Below, in pieces: positions 29,752 through 38,970 of a stretch of DNA of 64,000 bases (positions are counted from its first letter, which is position 1; each line of letters begins with the position of its first letter). A program made the position numbers and the translations under genes. The notes beneath the pieces are model-generated. The model worked only from the letters and a program-made list of their open reading frames with translations. It was not told the DNA's origin and made no database searches. Source of the DNA: Periweissella fabalis (GTDB lineage: Bacteria > Bacillota > Bacilli > Lactobacillales > Lactobacillaceae); the NCBI RefSeq assembly GCF_012396505.1, contig NZ_JAAXPN010000004.1, positions 62,001-126,000 of the forward strand, in the 5' to 3' direction.

Positions 29752-30789
29752 ATGGAATCTGCACATGCACATCGAAAAGACGAGCACTTAGCAATTACGG
29801 AAGCTAATATTCGTAAAGGTGGTCTAAATACTAATTTTAATGACTTGCGGATAATTCATCATGGGTTACCTGAAATCAATGTTGCTGATACTGATATTAG
29901 TGTTGCTTTACCTGATTTCAAATTACCCGTCCCTTTTTATATTGAAGCAATGACGGGGGGGTCACTTCGAACAGGGCAAATCAATGCGCAGTTAGCAAAA
30001 GTGGCTAAAGAAACTCAACTTGCAATGGCTGTTGGTAGTCAATCTATTACTCTTAAAGATAAATCCTCTTATGAATCATTTGAAGTGGTCCGTAAGTTAA
30101 ATCCAGATGGCTTCATATTGGCAAACCTTGGAGCTGGTAAAAGTGCTCAAGATGCTCAATTTGCTGTTGATTTAATCAATGCTAATGCTCTAGAAATTCA
30201 TATTAATGCTGCTCAAGAAATTGTCATGCCTGAGGGTGATCGTGATTTTATGTGGCTTGATAATATTGCTAGTATTGTTAATTCAGTTAATGTACCTATT
30301 ATTGTTAAAGAAGTTGGTTTTGGCATTAGTCAAACTACGTTAAATAAATTGGCAGCCATTGGGGTTAAATATGTTAATGTCGGTGGCCGGGGTGGTACTA
30401 ATTTTGCCGCAATTGAAAATCAACGTAACCACAAGACTAATTATGATTTTATGCTTGATTGGGGACAAACTACTTTAGAATCTTTAATTGAAGGTCAATT
30501 AAGTCCCACTGATATTACTTTATTTGCTACTGGTGGCATTAATAATCCGTTAGATATTTTAAAATCCCAAATTTTAGGTGCCAAAATGACCGGTGTAGCT
30601 GGCCATTTCTTGCATACCTTACTCTCAAAAAAAGAACATGGTTTAATTGATGAGATTCTAACTTGGCAGACTCAATTACACGAACTCTATGCTTTGGTTG
30701 GTGCTAGAAATCAAACCGAGCTAACCCAAATTGAATATATTCTAAGCCCTCAATTAGCTAATTATCAACAACAACGTATTATCAAATAA
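29752..30789 (+). CDS. fni: Type 2 isopentenyl-diphosphate isomerase
   Basis: A 345-residue FMN- and NADPH-dependent enzyme interconverting isopentenyl-PP and dimethylallyl-PP. It starts with the RKDEHL motif, contains IEAMTGGS for flavin binding, the HINAAQEIVMPEGDRDF segment, VKEVGFGIS and VNVGGRGGTNF, all typical of type 2 isomerases. It is 2 bases from pmk, so co-transcribed. A flavodoxin gene follows 40 bases later, which is notable because the enzyme needs reduced flavin. Confidence 0.96.
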   Translation: MESAHAHRKDEHLAITEANIRKGGLNTNFNDLRIIHHGLPEINVADTDISVALPDFKLPVPFYIEAMTGGSLRTGQINAQLAKVAKETQLAMAVGSQSITLKDKSSYESFEVVRKLNPDGFILANLGAGKSAQDAQFAVDLINANALEIHINAAQEIVMPEGDRDFMWLDNIASIVNSVNVPIIVKEVGFGISQTTLNKLAAIGVKYVNVGGRGGTNFAAIENQRNHKTNYDFMLDWGQTTLESLIEGQLSPTDITLFATGGINNPLDILKSQILGAKMTGVAGHFLHTLLSKKEHGLIDEILTWQTQLHELYALVGARNQTELTQIEYILSPQLANYQQQRIIK

Positions 30790-30829
30790 TACAGCAACAT
30801 CAAGAAAAATTTATTAAGTGAGGTATCTA

Positions 30830-31291
30830 ATGAAAAATGCACTTGTTGTATATGCTACTATCACAGGAAATAATGAAGCTGTAGCCGATTTAATAATTAA
30901 AGATTTTCAAGAAAATAATATTAATGTTACTAAAAAAGAAATTTCATTATGCGATGTTCAAACGCTATGTAATTTTGATATCGTTGTTCTTGTGCCTTAC
31001 ACTTATGACAACGGTGCTCTACCTGAAGAAGGCTTAGATTTTTATGATGATCTAGCATTAATTAATCTCTCTGACGTCGTTTTTGGTGTCGCTGGCTCAG
31101 GTGATTTATTTTACGAATCCGACTATTGTTTAGCAGTTGATAGCTTTGCAACAGCATTAAGTGCAGCTCATGGGATTAAAGGTGTTGAAAACCTAAAAAT
31201 TAATTTATATCCTGATACTACCGCAAGACAAGAAATTAAAGAGTTTGTTAAGCAGTTGTTGTTAACTACTAAAACTAATGTATCAGAATAG
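30830..31291 (+). CDS. Flavodoxin
   Basis: A 153-residue flavodoxin fold protein carrying FMN for one- or two-electron transfer. The phosphate loop is YATITGNNEAVAD near residues 8-20, VLVPYTYDNGALPEEGLDFY supplies the first flavin loop, and VFGVAGSGDLFYESDY the second. The start is the ATG behind GTGAGG; an in-frame GTG four codons earlier is part of the ribosome site. It follows the mevalonate operon and shares its terminator, so it may supply electrons to Fni or to other flavin or iron-sulphur enzymes; the partner is not shown by the sequence. Confidence 0.88.
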   Translation: MKNALVVYATITGNNEAVADLIIKDFQENNINVTKKEISLCDVQTLCNFDIVVLVPYTYDNGALPEEGLDFYDDLALINLSDVVFGVAGSGDLFYESDYCLAVDSFATALSAAHGIKGVENLKINLYPDTTARQEIKEFVKQLLLTTKTNVSE

Positions 31292-31328
31292 TAAAAAACG
31301 AGATGTCAATTGACATCTCGTTTTTTAC
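31291..31328. terminator. Perfect hairpin terminator after flavodoxin
   Basis: A perfectly palindromic 38-base element, each arm reading GTAAAAAACGAGATGTCAA or its complement, starting at the last base of the stop codon. It has T and A runs on both sides, so it can serve both strands. Confidence 0.92.
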
Positions 31329-31370
31329 TATTCGTACTTAAAATAATTGCAAAAAATGTATTTAAATTCC

Positions 31371-31946
31371 TTAGCCATGGTCACGACGTAAACGGCCAAA
31401 CCACGCCTTAATACGAGTTTCTCCGTTTGCAGGCCGAACTTTGACACGTCCTTTTTTACGTGCCTGGCGCGCATAACCAACCGCATCAGAATACTTTTGT
31501 AACTTTCCTAATTCAAATTCATCACCATTGTTAACAGCAATTACTGAGTAGAAGTATAAATCTTCTGGTCGAATGAATTTTTCACTGTCTTCAGTAATAG
31601 TGCTAGCAATTAATGTTATCTTTTTGAGGGTATATTCATCCGAATTTGTTGATCTAATATGCCCATTGTCATCTTTATATCTTCGTTTATATGTGCCTAC
31701 AAAGCCGCGTAATTGAATTTTAGATCCTCGTTGAAGTTTCATTCCGACTAAATAATGATAAAACTCCGGATTAGTTTTTAACCACAAATGTGTTGAAATA
31801 AAATGGCCTTTATTGTCATGGACATCCTCGACTAAAATTCGCTTCTGTTTATCGATAACTCGATAAACACCTGTAACTTCAATTTCTTCACCAAATAGCT
31901 CCGATAGATAAAGTCTGACTTTGTATTTTTCTCGCGTAACGACCAA
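31371..31946 (-). CDS. Hypothetical basic protein, possible OB-like fold
   Basis: A 191-residue, strongly basic protein with no membrane segment. The first 120 residues are rich in beta-strand patterns (EEIEVTGVYRVID, GSKIQLRGFVGTYKRRYKD), which suggests an OB or similar barrel. The C-terminal 40 residues are Arg/Lys-rich (ARQARKKGRVKVRPANG, then FGRLRRDHG). This would fit nucleic acid binding but no family is recognised. The start is TTG with AAGGAG 9 bases upstream. It is monocistronic between convergent flavodoxin and rluD. Confidence 0.6.
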   Translation of the reverse strand: MVVTREKYKVRLYLSELFGEEIEVTGVYRVIDKQKRILVEDVHDNKGHFISTHLWLKTNPEFYHYLVGMKLQRGSKIQLRGFVGTYKRRYKDDNGHIRSTNSDEYTLKKITLIASTITEDSEKFIRPEDLYFYSVIAVNNGDEFELGKLQKYSDAVGYARQARKKGRVKVRPANGETRIKAWFGRLRRDHG

Positions 31947-32073
31947 AATACTATTCTCCTTTTTATGACTATTACCTTATTTTAATGGTGATTTATAAAA
32001 TTTAAAAGAATTATTTTAAAAAAACAAAAATTATTTAATATTCATTTTATTTTTCTATATATTGATAATAAAC

Positions 32074-32961
32074 TTATTTTCTATCTAATAATATCTGCAT
32101 ATCACCAGGCAATGGCGCTTTAAATTCTAATACTCGATGAGTAAACGGATCTTCAAAGCTTAAATAAAACGCATGTAGCGCTTGCCGTGTAATTCCACGA
32201 TCAATCGGGCCTCCATAAACGTCATCACCTAATAATGAATATCCTAAATGGCTAAAATGCACTCGAATTTGATGTGTTCGGCCGGTATGTAATTGAATAC
32301 GCACCAAAGTTGCATCAGGCGTCCGATCTTCAACCCAATATTCTGTTTGCGATGAGCGGCCATCCTCACGAACTTCACGCCGAATAAAATCATCGTCCAT
32401 TCTTCCAATAGGAGCATCAATCAAATCATGGTCTAAAGGTACCCTACCACTAACTACTGCATAATATTGTTTATTCATTGTATGTGCTTGTAGTTGCTTA
32501 TCCATCATTGCATGTGCGAAACGATGCTTAGCAATCAGTACCAATCCAGATGTAAATCGATCTAGTCGTGTGACAACGTGTGGAACCAAATCAGTAGCTC
32601 CTTGTTGCTTTAAATGACCTTTTACGCGATTAACTAAAGTATCTTCTCGATCTGCTCGTCCTGGAACAGTAGTCATTCCTGCGGGTTTATTAACGACTAA
32701 AAAGTTACGATCTTCATACAAGACATCTAATACACCATAACTTGTAGCTACGATATCATTATCTAGTTCAGGTGGCATAATAATTGTTACTGCATCTCCC
32801 TTTTTAAGAAAATCAACAGTTCGCCCATGAACACCGTTAACTAAAATATCCCCGCCATTATGTTTTATTTGCGAAAACATGCGGTGACTAACACCATGAT
32901 TACCTAAAAATGATTTTACTTTCTGTTCAATATCGTTATCTTTTTTCCATGTAAATTCCAT
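32074..32961 (-). CDS. RluA-family pseudouridine synthase (RluD/YjbO-like)
   Basis: A 295-residue RNA pseudouridine synthase. An N-terminal S4-like segment (FSQIKHNGGDILVNG) precedes the catalytic domain, where the active-site aspartate is in VTRLDRFTSGLVLIAKH; LHTGRTHQIRVHFSHLGY and LLGDDVYGG follow. In the relQ-nadK-rluD order it corresponds to B. subtilis YjbO. Targets are probably in 23S rRNA but cannot be read from sequence. Confidence 0.9.
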   Translation of the reverse strand: MEFTWKKDNDIEQKVKSFLGNHGVSHRMFSQIKHNGGDILVNGVHGRTVDFLKKGDAVTIIMPPELDNDIVATSYGVLDVLYEDRNFLVVNKPAGMTTVPGRADREDTLVNRVKGHLKQQGATDLVPHVVTRLDRFTSGLVLIAKHRFAHAMMDKQLQAHTMNKQYYAVVSGRVPLDHDLIDAPIGRMDDDFIRREVREDGRSSQTEYWVEDRTPDATLVRIQLHTGRTHQIRVHFSHLGYSLLGDDVYGGPIDRGITRQALHAFYLSFEDPFTHRVLEFKAPLPGDMQILLDRK

Positions 32962-32979
32962 TATTTCTATCCTATTATT

Positions 32980-33780
32980 TTATTCCTTTAAATGGCCAAT
33001 GAATGAATCATTCACCCGCCGCCAAAATTGCATGTGCCGATATTCTGCGAATGCTATACGCTGATTGGCAATACGATAACCGACCTCTTTTACTGCTTGT
33101 GAATTAATTAAATCTTGATCATATGTTAATATTAACCCATCTGAATCTCTAGGTACGATCTTAATAATTTCGTCAGAAGCTGTAACTAAAGGTGAACCTA
33201 AAGTACGATATACTTGATTATTAATTGATGCAAGTTCTGCCAATTGTAAAGCCGCTAAACTTGGATGTAAAACCGCTCCGCCAATAGCTTTATTATAGGC
33301 GGTTGAACCTGTTGGTGTACTAATAGCCATACCATCACCGCGGAAACGTTCAAACCATTCATCACCTAAATATACATCAGCTACAACAGTCCCCGAAACA
33401 CGCTTAATCATACTTTCATTCAAAGCTAGCTTTACATCCTTAGTACCATCTAAATAAGTCACAGTTGTCTCTAAAATTGGATATTTGACACATTGTTGCT
33501 TATCATTGACTAATGATTCCACCAAATCTTCAATTTCATATTCGCGCCAGTCTGTATAGAACCCTAAATGGCCCGTATGTAAACCCACAAATCGAATCGT
33601 ATCTAATTGATCTTGATATTTTTGAAATGCTCCTAATAGCGTCCCATCACCACCAACACTAATCAATACCTCTGGATACTCATTGTCTATGGGTAAATTT
33701 TTGGCAGCTAATAGGCTTGTCAGATTCTTTACAACTCGTTGCGATCGAATACTATTGTTTGTGTATAAACCAACTCGCAT
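32980..33780 (-). CDS. nadK: NAD kinase
   Basis: A 266-residue enzyme phosphorylating NAD to NADP. GGDGTLLGAF near residue 44 carries the catalytic Asp; FRGDGMAISTPTGSTAYNKA and the C-terminal glycine-rich segments complete the NAD site. It lies 11 bases after relQ and 18 before rluD in an operon conserved in Bacilli. Confidence 0.96.
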   Translation of the reverse strand: MRVGLYTNNSIRSQRVVKNLTSLLAAKNLPIDNEYPEVLISVGGDGTLLGAFQKYQDQLDTIRFVGLHTGHLGFYTDWREYEIEDLVESLVNDKQQCVKYPILETTVTYLDGTKDVKLALNESMIKRVSGTVVADVYLGDEWFERFRGDGMAISTPTGSTAYNKAIGGAVLHPSLAALQLAELASINNQVYRTLGSPLVTASDEIIKIVPRDSDGLILTYDQDLINSQAVKEVGYRIANQRIAFAEYRHMQFWRRVNDSFIGHLKE

Positions 33781-33791
33781 GTGCTGCTTAC

Positions 33792-34397
33792 CTATTCCTC
33801 TTCTTTATTAGCTTGAATTTCTTTACGAATTTGTGCTAATTCTTCATCTATTTGATACGCTTGCGTTGCTAAAGTACGCAGATGCTCACTAATCTCATCA
33901 GTGAAACCATCATTATTTTTATACTTTAAAGAATGCTCAATCGTAGCCCAGAAATTCATTGCCATTGTTCTGACTTGAATTTCTGCTAAAATTTTTTTCT
34001 CTCCGGTAACTAATTGTACTGGATATTCAATCACAATATGATATGATCGATAACCTGATGGTTTTGCATTAGTAACGTAATCTCGTTCTTCTAAAATTTT
34101 CATATCAGTTCTTTGACGTAATATATGAACAATTTGATAAATATCATCTACAAATTGGGTCATTATCCTTAAGCCAGCAATGTCTTGTAAATCCTGTTCA
34201 ATTCGCTCTTCATCAACATGCCGGCGAATCAATTTTTCTTTAATACTCTCAGCAGGTTTAACCCGTCCCGTTACAAACTCAATCGGTGTTTGTTGATTTA
34301 ATTGATCAAATTGAGGTCGTAAGCCTCGTAGTTTTACCTTCAATTCAGCAACTGCTTGTTCATATGGTAATAAAAAACCTTCCCAATCTTGAATCAT
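33792..34397 (-). CDS. relQ: Small alarmone synthetase RelQ (GTP pyrophosphokinase)
   Basis: A 201-residue single-domain (p)ppGpp synthetase, without hydrolase, TGS or ACT domains. Synthetase motifs: DIAGLRIMTQFVDDIYQIV, NAKPSGYRSYHIVIE, and EIQVRTMAMNFWATIEHSLKYK. The C-terminal helix (LATQAYQIDEELAQIRKEIQ) would form the tetramer seen for B. subtilis RelQ. It acts under cell-wall and alkaline stress in relatives. It is the first gene of the relQ-nadK-rluD operon and diverges from spxH. Confidence 0.95.
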   Translation of the reverse strand: MIQDWEGFLLPYEQAVAELKVKLRGLRPQFDQLNQQTPIEFVTGRVKPAESIKEKLIRRHVDEERIEQDLQDIAGLRIMTQFVDDIYQIVHILRQRTDMKILEERDYVTNAKPSGYRSYHIVIEYPVQLVTGEKKILAEIQVRTMAMNFWATIEHSLKYKNNDGFTDEISEHLRTLATQAYQIDEELAQIRKEIQANKEEE

Positions 34398-34632
34398 GGC
34401 AAGCCTCCAATTCGTCTACTTATAAAATTCCATTCTTAAATTATAGCACTCTCACCTCTATTTTTTATGTTCAAACTTACCAATCATACCAAATTTTTTA
34501 ATTCGTAGGACTAATTAATAGCGTATTAACATATTCAGTGCTAAACTATGCTTTGAGCTAAAGTAAGTAATATTTTGCAAGATAATCCCCTATTTTTACT
34601 ATTTTGTTATCTTGCCAAAGGAGGTTCCCCTT

Positions 34633-35223
34633 TTGTTAGAAGTCTTTCATTTTATTACCCCCCTGCAATTTGAAAGTTTTCAATCACAAAAAGCACTTAC
34701 TCAAGTACTAAATACTCTCGATACTAAATACTCTTATCACATTTTGCCATTGATTACATTGGCAACCACAGATGCTGCGTATCATCAAAATATCGATAGT
34801 GAGACTCATATTCTTTCTCAAATTGATTATGCTCTTAGTCTTGATTTTGTTGCTATACTTTCACAGGGACGTTATCTAGCACGAAAGTTCTTACAAGCTA
34901 TGCAAGAGCAAGTGTTAGTACGTCAAAACACCTATTCTGATTTGATGGTTGAACAGGTTCTTAATGATCTTGGTGCTGACTTATCAATGTTTGCTGAAGA
35001 ACGGCAAAACAATGAAATTAGCAAATTATTGATTAAAAATCAGCAATTTGCTAATTACTACAATATTTCAAAAAATCCTTCTGCCATTATTTTTGACAGT
35101 AACAACGATGAAAATGGTATTATTATTGAAAATTTTGTTACTACTAACTTAGATGACTTATTCAATCAATATCTTAGTACGCAACAAACCACTTTGCCTT
35201 CACATTTAATTCTTCATCGTTAA
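34633..35223 (+). CDS. spxH: Spx-degradation adaptor SpxH/YjbH (DsbA-like)
   Basis: A 196-residue DsbA-fold protein without the CxxC pair (LEVFHFITPLQFESF at the thioredoxin-motif position). The family acts as adaptor bringing Spx to ClpXP. Identity rests on the fold pattern and on position: in lactobacilli yjbH faces relQ exactly as here. The longest open frame starts at a TTG 21 bases earlier, but that codon precedes the AAAGGAGG ribosome site, so the TTG 8 bases after the site is chosen. Its presumed substrate spx is at 1.1 kb. Confidence 0.75.
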   Translation: MLEVFHFITPLQFESFQSQKALTQVLNTLDTKYSYHILPLITLATTDAAYHQNIDSETHILSQIDYALSLDFVAILSQGRYLARKFLQAMQEQVLVRQNTYSDLMVEQVLNDLGADLSMFAEERQNNEISKLLIKNQQFANYYNISKNPSAIIFDSNNDENGIIIENFVTTNLDDLFNQYLSTQQTTLPSHLILHR

Positions 35224-35234
35224 GTTAATATAAA

Positions 35235-35873
35235 CTATTTGGACCTTTTTTTAAAATAATTCTGTGCCCAACAGTATAAAATAGCCAAAGCTAAACTAAC
35301 CAATACAAAAAACAATCCAAAACTTTGATTAAAATAACTTTCAGGCAATGCATTAATAATTGGATCTTGAACTGGGTAAAAAATCCAATCGTTATTACGA
35401 AAAAGCAATTTGTGAAAGGTAATAAAAAATTGATTAAATTGCATAATCATCACTGTAACTACTACAAAAATAACCGCAAAAACAGCTTGTAATGGCCATA
35501 ATAAACGCCATTGCTGCTGTTTTTGATATAAATTTTTAATAAATAATATGCTTGGGGTTATTGTAATTAGCAAAATAATATAATTGATTAAAAACAATTT
35601 TTTAACTTCACGAAAATGCTCTAAACCATCTTTTGAATCTGTAAAATTATCCATTTTTAATTCACTAATCCACGGAAAATTTAAATACGCCATAAGTTGA
35701 TGAAAGTTGTGCATCATCGTTTTTGCTGATAAATTAACTAAAGATAAAAAATCACCAAAAATAACATTAAGGTAATATAACCATGTACTATTAATTGTGA
35801 TTGCAATTGCCAAAGCAATGATACACAGTAATAGGTTTACAAATCCTAGCCAAAATCTAAATGTACCAATCAT
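35235..35873 (-). CDS. DUF1461 integral membrane protein (TIGR01906)
   Basis: A 212-residue membrane protein with four to five hydrophobic helices: about residues 8-28, 95-115, 130-150 and 180-205. Between the first and second lies an extracytoplasmic loop containing MMHNFHQLMAYLNFPW, a hallmark of this family. Relatives next to NagD-like genes are usual in lactobacilli; no activity is established. The start overlaps the upstream HAD gene by 17 bases. Confidence 0.85.
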   Translation of the reverse strand: MIGTFRFWLGFVNLLLCIIALAIAITINSTWLYYLNVIFGDFLSLVNLSAKTMMHNFHQLMAYLNFPWISELKMDNFTDSKDGLEHFREVKKLFLINYIILLITITPSILFIKNLYQKQQQWRLLWPLQAVFAVIFVVVTVMIMQFNQFFITFHKLLFRNNDWIFYPVQDPIINALPESYFNQSFGLFFVLVSLALAILYCWAQNYFKKRSK

Positions 35874-36633
35874 TTAAACTATCTACCTCATAAGTTGGTT
35901 TTTTTGTTTGCTTAGCAACTTGGCTTTTTGTACTAATACCCGTATACGTAAGTAGCGTATCAACATGCGCATTAATTCCTGCTAAGATATCTGTTGCATA
36001 ATTATCACCTACAATAAGTGTTTGTTCAAAACTACTTACTAGTCGTTGCATTGCTAATTCAATTATTTGACTACTAGGTTTTCCAATTTCAATCGGTTGC
36101 ACATTTGTTGCAGTAATAATGAGCGCATTTAATGCCCCGGCACCTGGGATTAATCCACGTTCATTTGGAATATTAGTATCTAGATTAGTCGCAATGTACT
36201 TGGCCCCACGGCGTATTGCTAATGTTGCATCTTCAAACATTTGATAGTTTACTTGTGTATCCAATCCAACTATTACAACTTCAGGCTCCTTTGCTGTTAG
36301 TTGGAACCCAGCGTTACTTAAAGCTGATTTTAACCCAATTTCACCAATCACATATACTCGAGACCCTTTTGTTAATTTTAATGTATTAATTAAATAATCG
36401 GCAGTTGCCATTGCTGAAGTATATACTTGATTAGGCAATGTTGGAATCCCATGAACCTGCGTTAAAAATTCAGCAACCATTGGAGCAGTTTTAGTTGAAT
36501 TATTTGTCAAAAATAAATAATCAATATTATGTATTTTTAAACGTTCAATAAACTCCTTAGCCCCATCAACTTTATTGTTACCTTGGTATATTGTGCCGTC
36601 AAGATCAATTAGGTAGCCCGTATATTTTTTCAT
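35857..36633 (-). CDS. HAD-IIA phosphatase (NagD/YutF-like, TIGR01457)
   Basis: A 258-residue haloacid-dehalogenase phosphatase. Motif I is LIDLDGTIYQGN, motif II is FLTNNSTKTAP, motif III and IV appear as GKPSSQIIELAM and VGDNYATDILAG. The alpha/beta cap (HAD subclass IIA) lies between residues 80 and 180. Such enzymes remove phosphate from small sugar or nucleotide phosphates; the substrate is not known. It is third in the yunD-yutD-HAD-DUF1461 operon. Confidence 0.9.
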   Translation of the reverse strand: MKKYTGYLIDLDGTIYQGNNKVDGAKEFIERLKIHNIDYLFLTNNSTKTAPMVAEFLTQVHGIPTLPNQVYTSAMATADYLINTLKLTKGSRVYVIGEIGLKSALSNAGFQLTAKEPEVVIVGLDTQVNYQMFEDATLAIRRGAKYIATNLDTNIPNERGLIPGAGALNALIITATNVQPIEIGKPSSQIIELAMQRLVSSFEQTLIVGDNYATDILAGINAHVDTLLTYTGISTKSQVAKQTKKPTYEVDSLNDWYI

Positions 36634-36652
36634 ATTAAATTACATCTATCCA

Positions 36653-37435
36653 TTATTTTTCGTTCTTCTGTTGAATTGTAAAGTGGCGTTTACGTTGATT
36701 GGGCTTTTTAGTCGTTACTTTAGCATTAGCCTCAGATTTTTTGACCCCAACTCCATCACCAATAGGTTTTTTTACTTCTTTAATATCAGCACGTTGAGCG
36801 TGTTGGTTTGGCCGGCGGCGGCGACGTTTATTAGTTTGTCCTTCAACGTTGGACTTTTTATTATTACTATTTTGAGAGTTTTGTGCTACTCCATTTTTAC
36901 TATTTTTATTGGCTGAACTTGGCCGTGAACTAGTTCTTCGTTGACTAGTTGGCTTGTGCGTAACTTCCTTGGCCACTGAAACTTCATTTTGATGATTACT
37001 TCGATTATTTTTTTTGCGCCGACGATTAGTTGAATTACTTGGAGTAGCCATTTCAAAATCAGTTTTACTTATAACTGGATTTTGATTCTGAATTACAAAA
37101 TATGGCGCCCCAAAATTAATATATTCAAATAAATAATCTTCCAATGCATCAATTGAATTAGCTTTAGTCATATTCTTATTTTCGGGTGCATAAAATCCTT
37201 TTAACCGCAATTGATTAGCGGCAATATCACCAATAATATAGTCATATTTAGTTAAAATATCACTAAAACGGGCTTTAAATTTTAACTCATCAAAAGCATC
37301 CCGATAATTTCGTAAAATATTCATGGTCAAACCATTAACCATAAATTGATCAGTTCCTATATTTTCGAAAATAGTTGTAGCCGCACGTTGTGTAATCTGT
37401 TCTTCTGCTTTAATTTTTAATGATTCTCGATCCAC
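36653..37435 (-). CDS. yutD: YutD-like protein with long basic tail
   Basis: A 260-residue protein. Residues 25-120 form the conserved YutD core (NYRDAFDELKFKARFSDILTKYDYIIGD, given here in two overlapping parts NYRDAFDELKFKARF and FSDILTKYDYIIGD, then LRLKGFYAPENKN). The remaining 140 residues are low-complexity, rich in Asn, Ser, Lys and Arg, with a run of five arginines, and end KRHFTIQQKNEK. YutD function is unknown. The basic tail is longer than the core and could bind RNA. The start is GTG behind GAGG. It lies between yunD and the HAD phosphatase. Confidence 0.85.
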   Translation of the reverse strand: MDRESLKIKAEEQITQRAATTIFENIGTDQFMVNGLTMNILRNYRDAFDELKFKARFSDILTKYDYIIGDIAANQLRLKGFYAPENKNMTKANSIDALEDYLFEYINFGAPYFVIQNQNPVISKTDFEMATPSNSTNRRRKKNNRSNHQNEVSVAKEVTHKPTSQRRTSSRPSSANKNSKNGVAQNSQNSNNKKSNVEGQTNKRRRRRPNQHAQRADIKEVKKPIGDGVGVKKSEANAKVTTKKPNQRKRHFTIQQKNEK

Positions 37436-37444
37436 TATTATTCC

Positions 37445-38824
37445 TCACTTAACTGGAAAATTTTGCATCAAATATTCAGCAAAATCTTCCCTTAACATTT
37501 TTTTCATAATGATTTTATTTTCACCAACTAACTCAATTGTTGGGAAAAATGGTAGATATTTATAATAATCCAAACTGACAAATTCATACTTTTTATTATC
37601 ATCAATCAATTGATTGTGGTAAGTTAATTGCCCCTTTTGAATATCAATTTCCATTCCACGAAGTTGCAAATCACCAAATACTTTTCCTCTAAAGCCAAGT
37701 CCAACCATTGCAAATGAACTAACAAATTCAGAATTTTTATGAATTTCTTGTAATAAACGCTTCAATTCTTTACCAATTAAAGTTGTTCGCATTATATACA
37801 TTTGATGTGGTAATAATGTTAGTAAATCAGCTTTAGTTACTATCCCAGCAGGTAAGTCTCCTAATATTAACCCTGTCGAGAGCATAGCTGCATTTATTCC
37901 TGTCTTAGCTGTTAGCATTGCGAATAATGCATCCATGAATGTATTATCAGTTCGCCGTAAAGTCATTGGTAGCTTGGCAACTTTAATTGTTTTTAATTGA
38001 TTTAGACCACAATTTAATAAAGCTTCAACCTCACCAAAATCAGTTTTCTCCTCAGGCAAATCAGCTGTTTCTACTAACCGTGCTACCTTACTTATTATTT
38101 GATGGTTCTCTATTACTAAACTAATGTTACCAATATAGCGGCCCCATTTTCCAGCGGCAGCTAACAGTGTGTTATTGACCACTTCACCATTTTCAAGTCG
38201 ATGGTGTGTATGTGCCCCAATTATTACATCCAAACACGAAAACATTTTCGCTAAACGTCGATCCTCATGTAAACCTAAATGCGATAATAAAATTATTACA
38301 TCTGCTTTTACACTAATCTCAGGTAAAATAGCAGCTAGAATTGGTGCTACTTTACCAATTCCCCATTCACGTAAAGGATATGCTTCAACAAATGGTGCAG
38401 TCATTCCTATCAATGCAACTTGTGTACCATCAGGCATCTGCTTATAGATAACCTCATGACACCAAGTTGGACGTTCATTTGTTCGTAAATCTTTAATATT
38501 AGCGACTGTTACTGGAAAATTAGCATTGTGATATAAATTTTTTAACTTATCATGTTGTAAACTCAGGCCTTCATTATTGCCAATTGTCACTGCATCATAA
38601 CCTATTTCATTAAGCAAACTAATGTTAGCTTTTCCAGCTGAAGCTTCCGTTAAAGGATGGACTAAATCCATTGCATCACCAATATCAACCGTTATAACAC
38701 CATTTTGACCAAGACTCAATATTTTCTGTTGACTAGTTAAATACCGTCTAATTTTAGGCCAATTTTCAAAATGTGAATGTATATCATTGGTATGCATAAT
38801 TGTTATAATGCTTTGTTCTGCCAT
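37445..38824 (-). CDS. YunD-like metallophosphatase / 5'-nucleotidase
   Basis: A 459-residue two-domain enzyme without a signal peptide. The calcineurin-like metallophosphatase domain has HTNDIHSHFENW, TVDIGDAMD, TIGNNEGL, LLSHLGLHED and IGAHTHHRLENG. The C-terminal half is a 5'-nucleotidase substrate domain. In B. subtilis YunD is a cytosolic member of the same type. It opens the four-gene operon and has an extended -10 promoter upstream. Confidence 0.88.
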   Translation of the reverse strand: MAEQSIITIMHTNDIHSHFENWPKIRRYLTSQQKILSLGQNGVITVDIGDAMDLVHPLTEASAGKANISLLNEIGYDAVTIGNNEGLSLQHDKLKNLYHNANFPVTVANIKDLRTNERPTWCHEVIYKQMPDGTQVALIGMTAPFVEAYPLREWGIGKVAPILAAILPEISVKADVIILLSHLGLHEDRRLAKMFSCLDVIIGAHTHHRLENGEVVNNTLLAAAGKWGRYIGNISLVIENHQIISKVARLVETADLPEEKTDFGEVEALLNCGLNQLKTIKVAKLPMTLRRTDNTFMDALFAMLTAKTGINAAMLSTGLILGDLPAGIVTKADLLTLLPHQMYIMRTTLIGKELKRLLQEIHKNSEFVSSFAMVGLGFRGKVFGDLQLRGMEIDIQKGQLTYHNQLIDDNKKYEFVSLDYYKYLPFFPTIELVGENKIIMKKMLREDFAEYLMQNFPVK

Positions 38825-38853
38825 TAAGAAGCCTCCAAAGATTGATATGTCTT

Positions 38854-38862
38854 ATTATAACA
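38854..38862 (-). promoter_or_regulatory. Extended -10 promoter of the yunD operon
   Basis: On the minus strand TGT-TATAAT lies 30 bases upstream of the yunD ATG. No clear -35 is seen at the right distance, in keeping with an extended -10. Confidence 0.5.
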
Positions 38863-38970
38863 GACAAATAACAAGTTTGTTGTTTGTCATTTTCAGTAAC
38901 TTTTATAGAAGAAAAACTTTTATTATAAACTTATATAAGTTAAAATGACTTAGTGCCATGCACAAATAAA

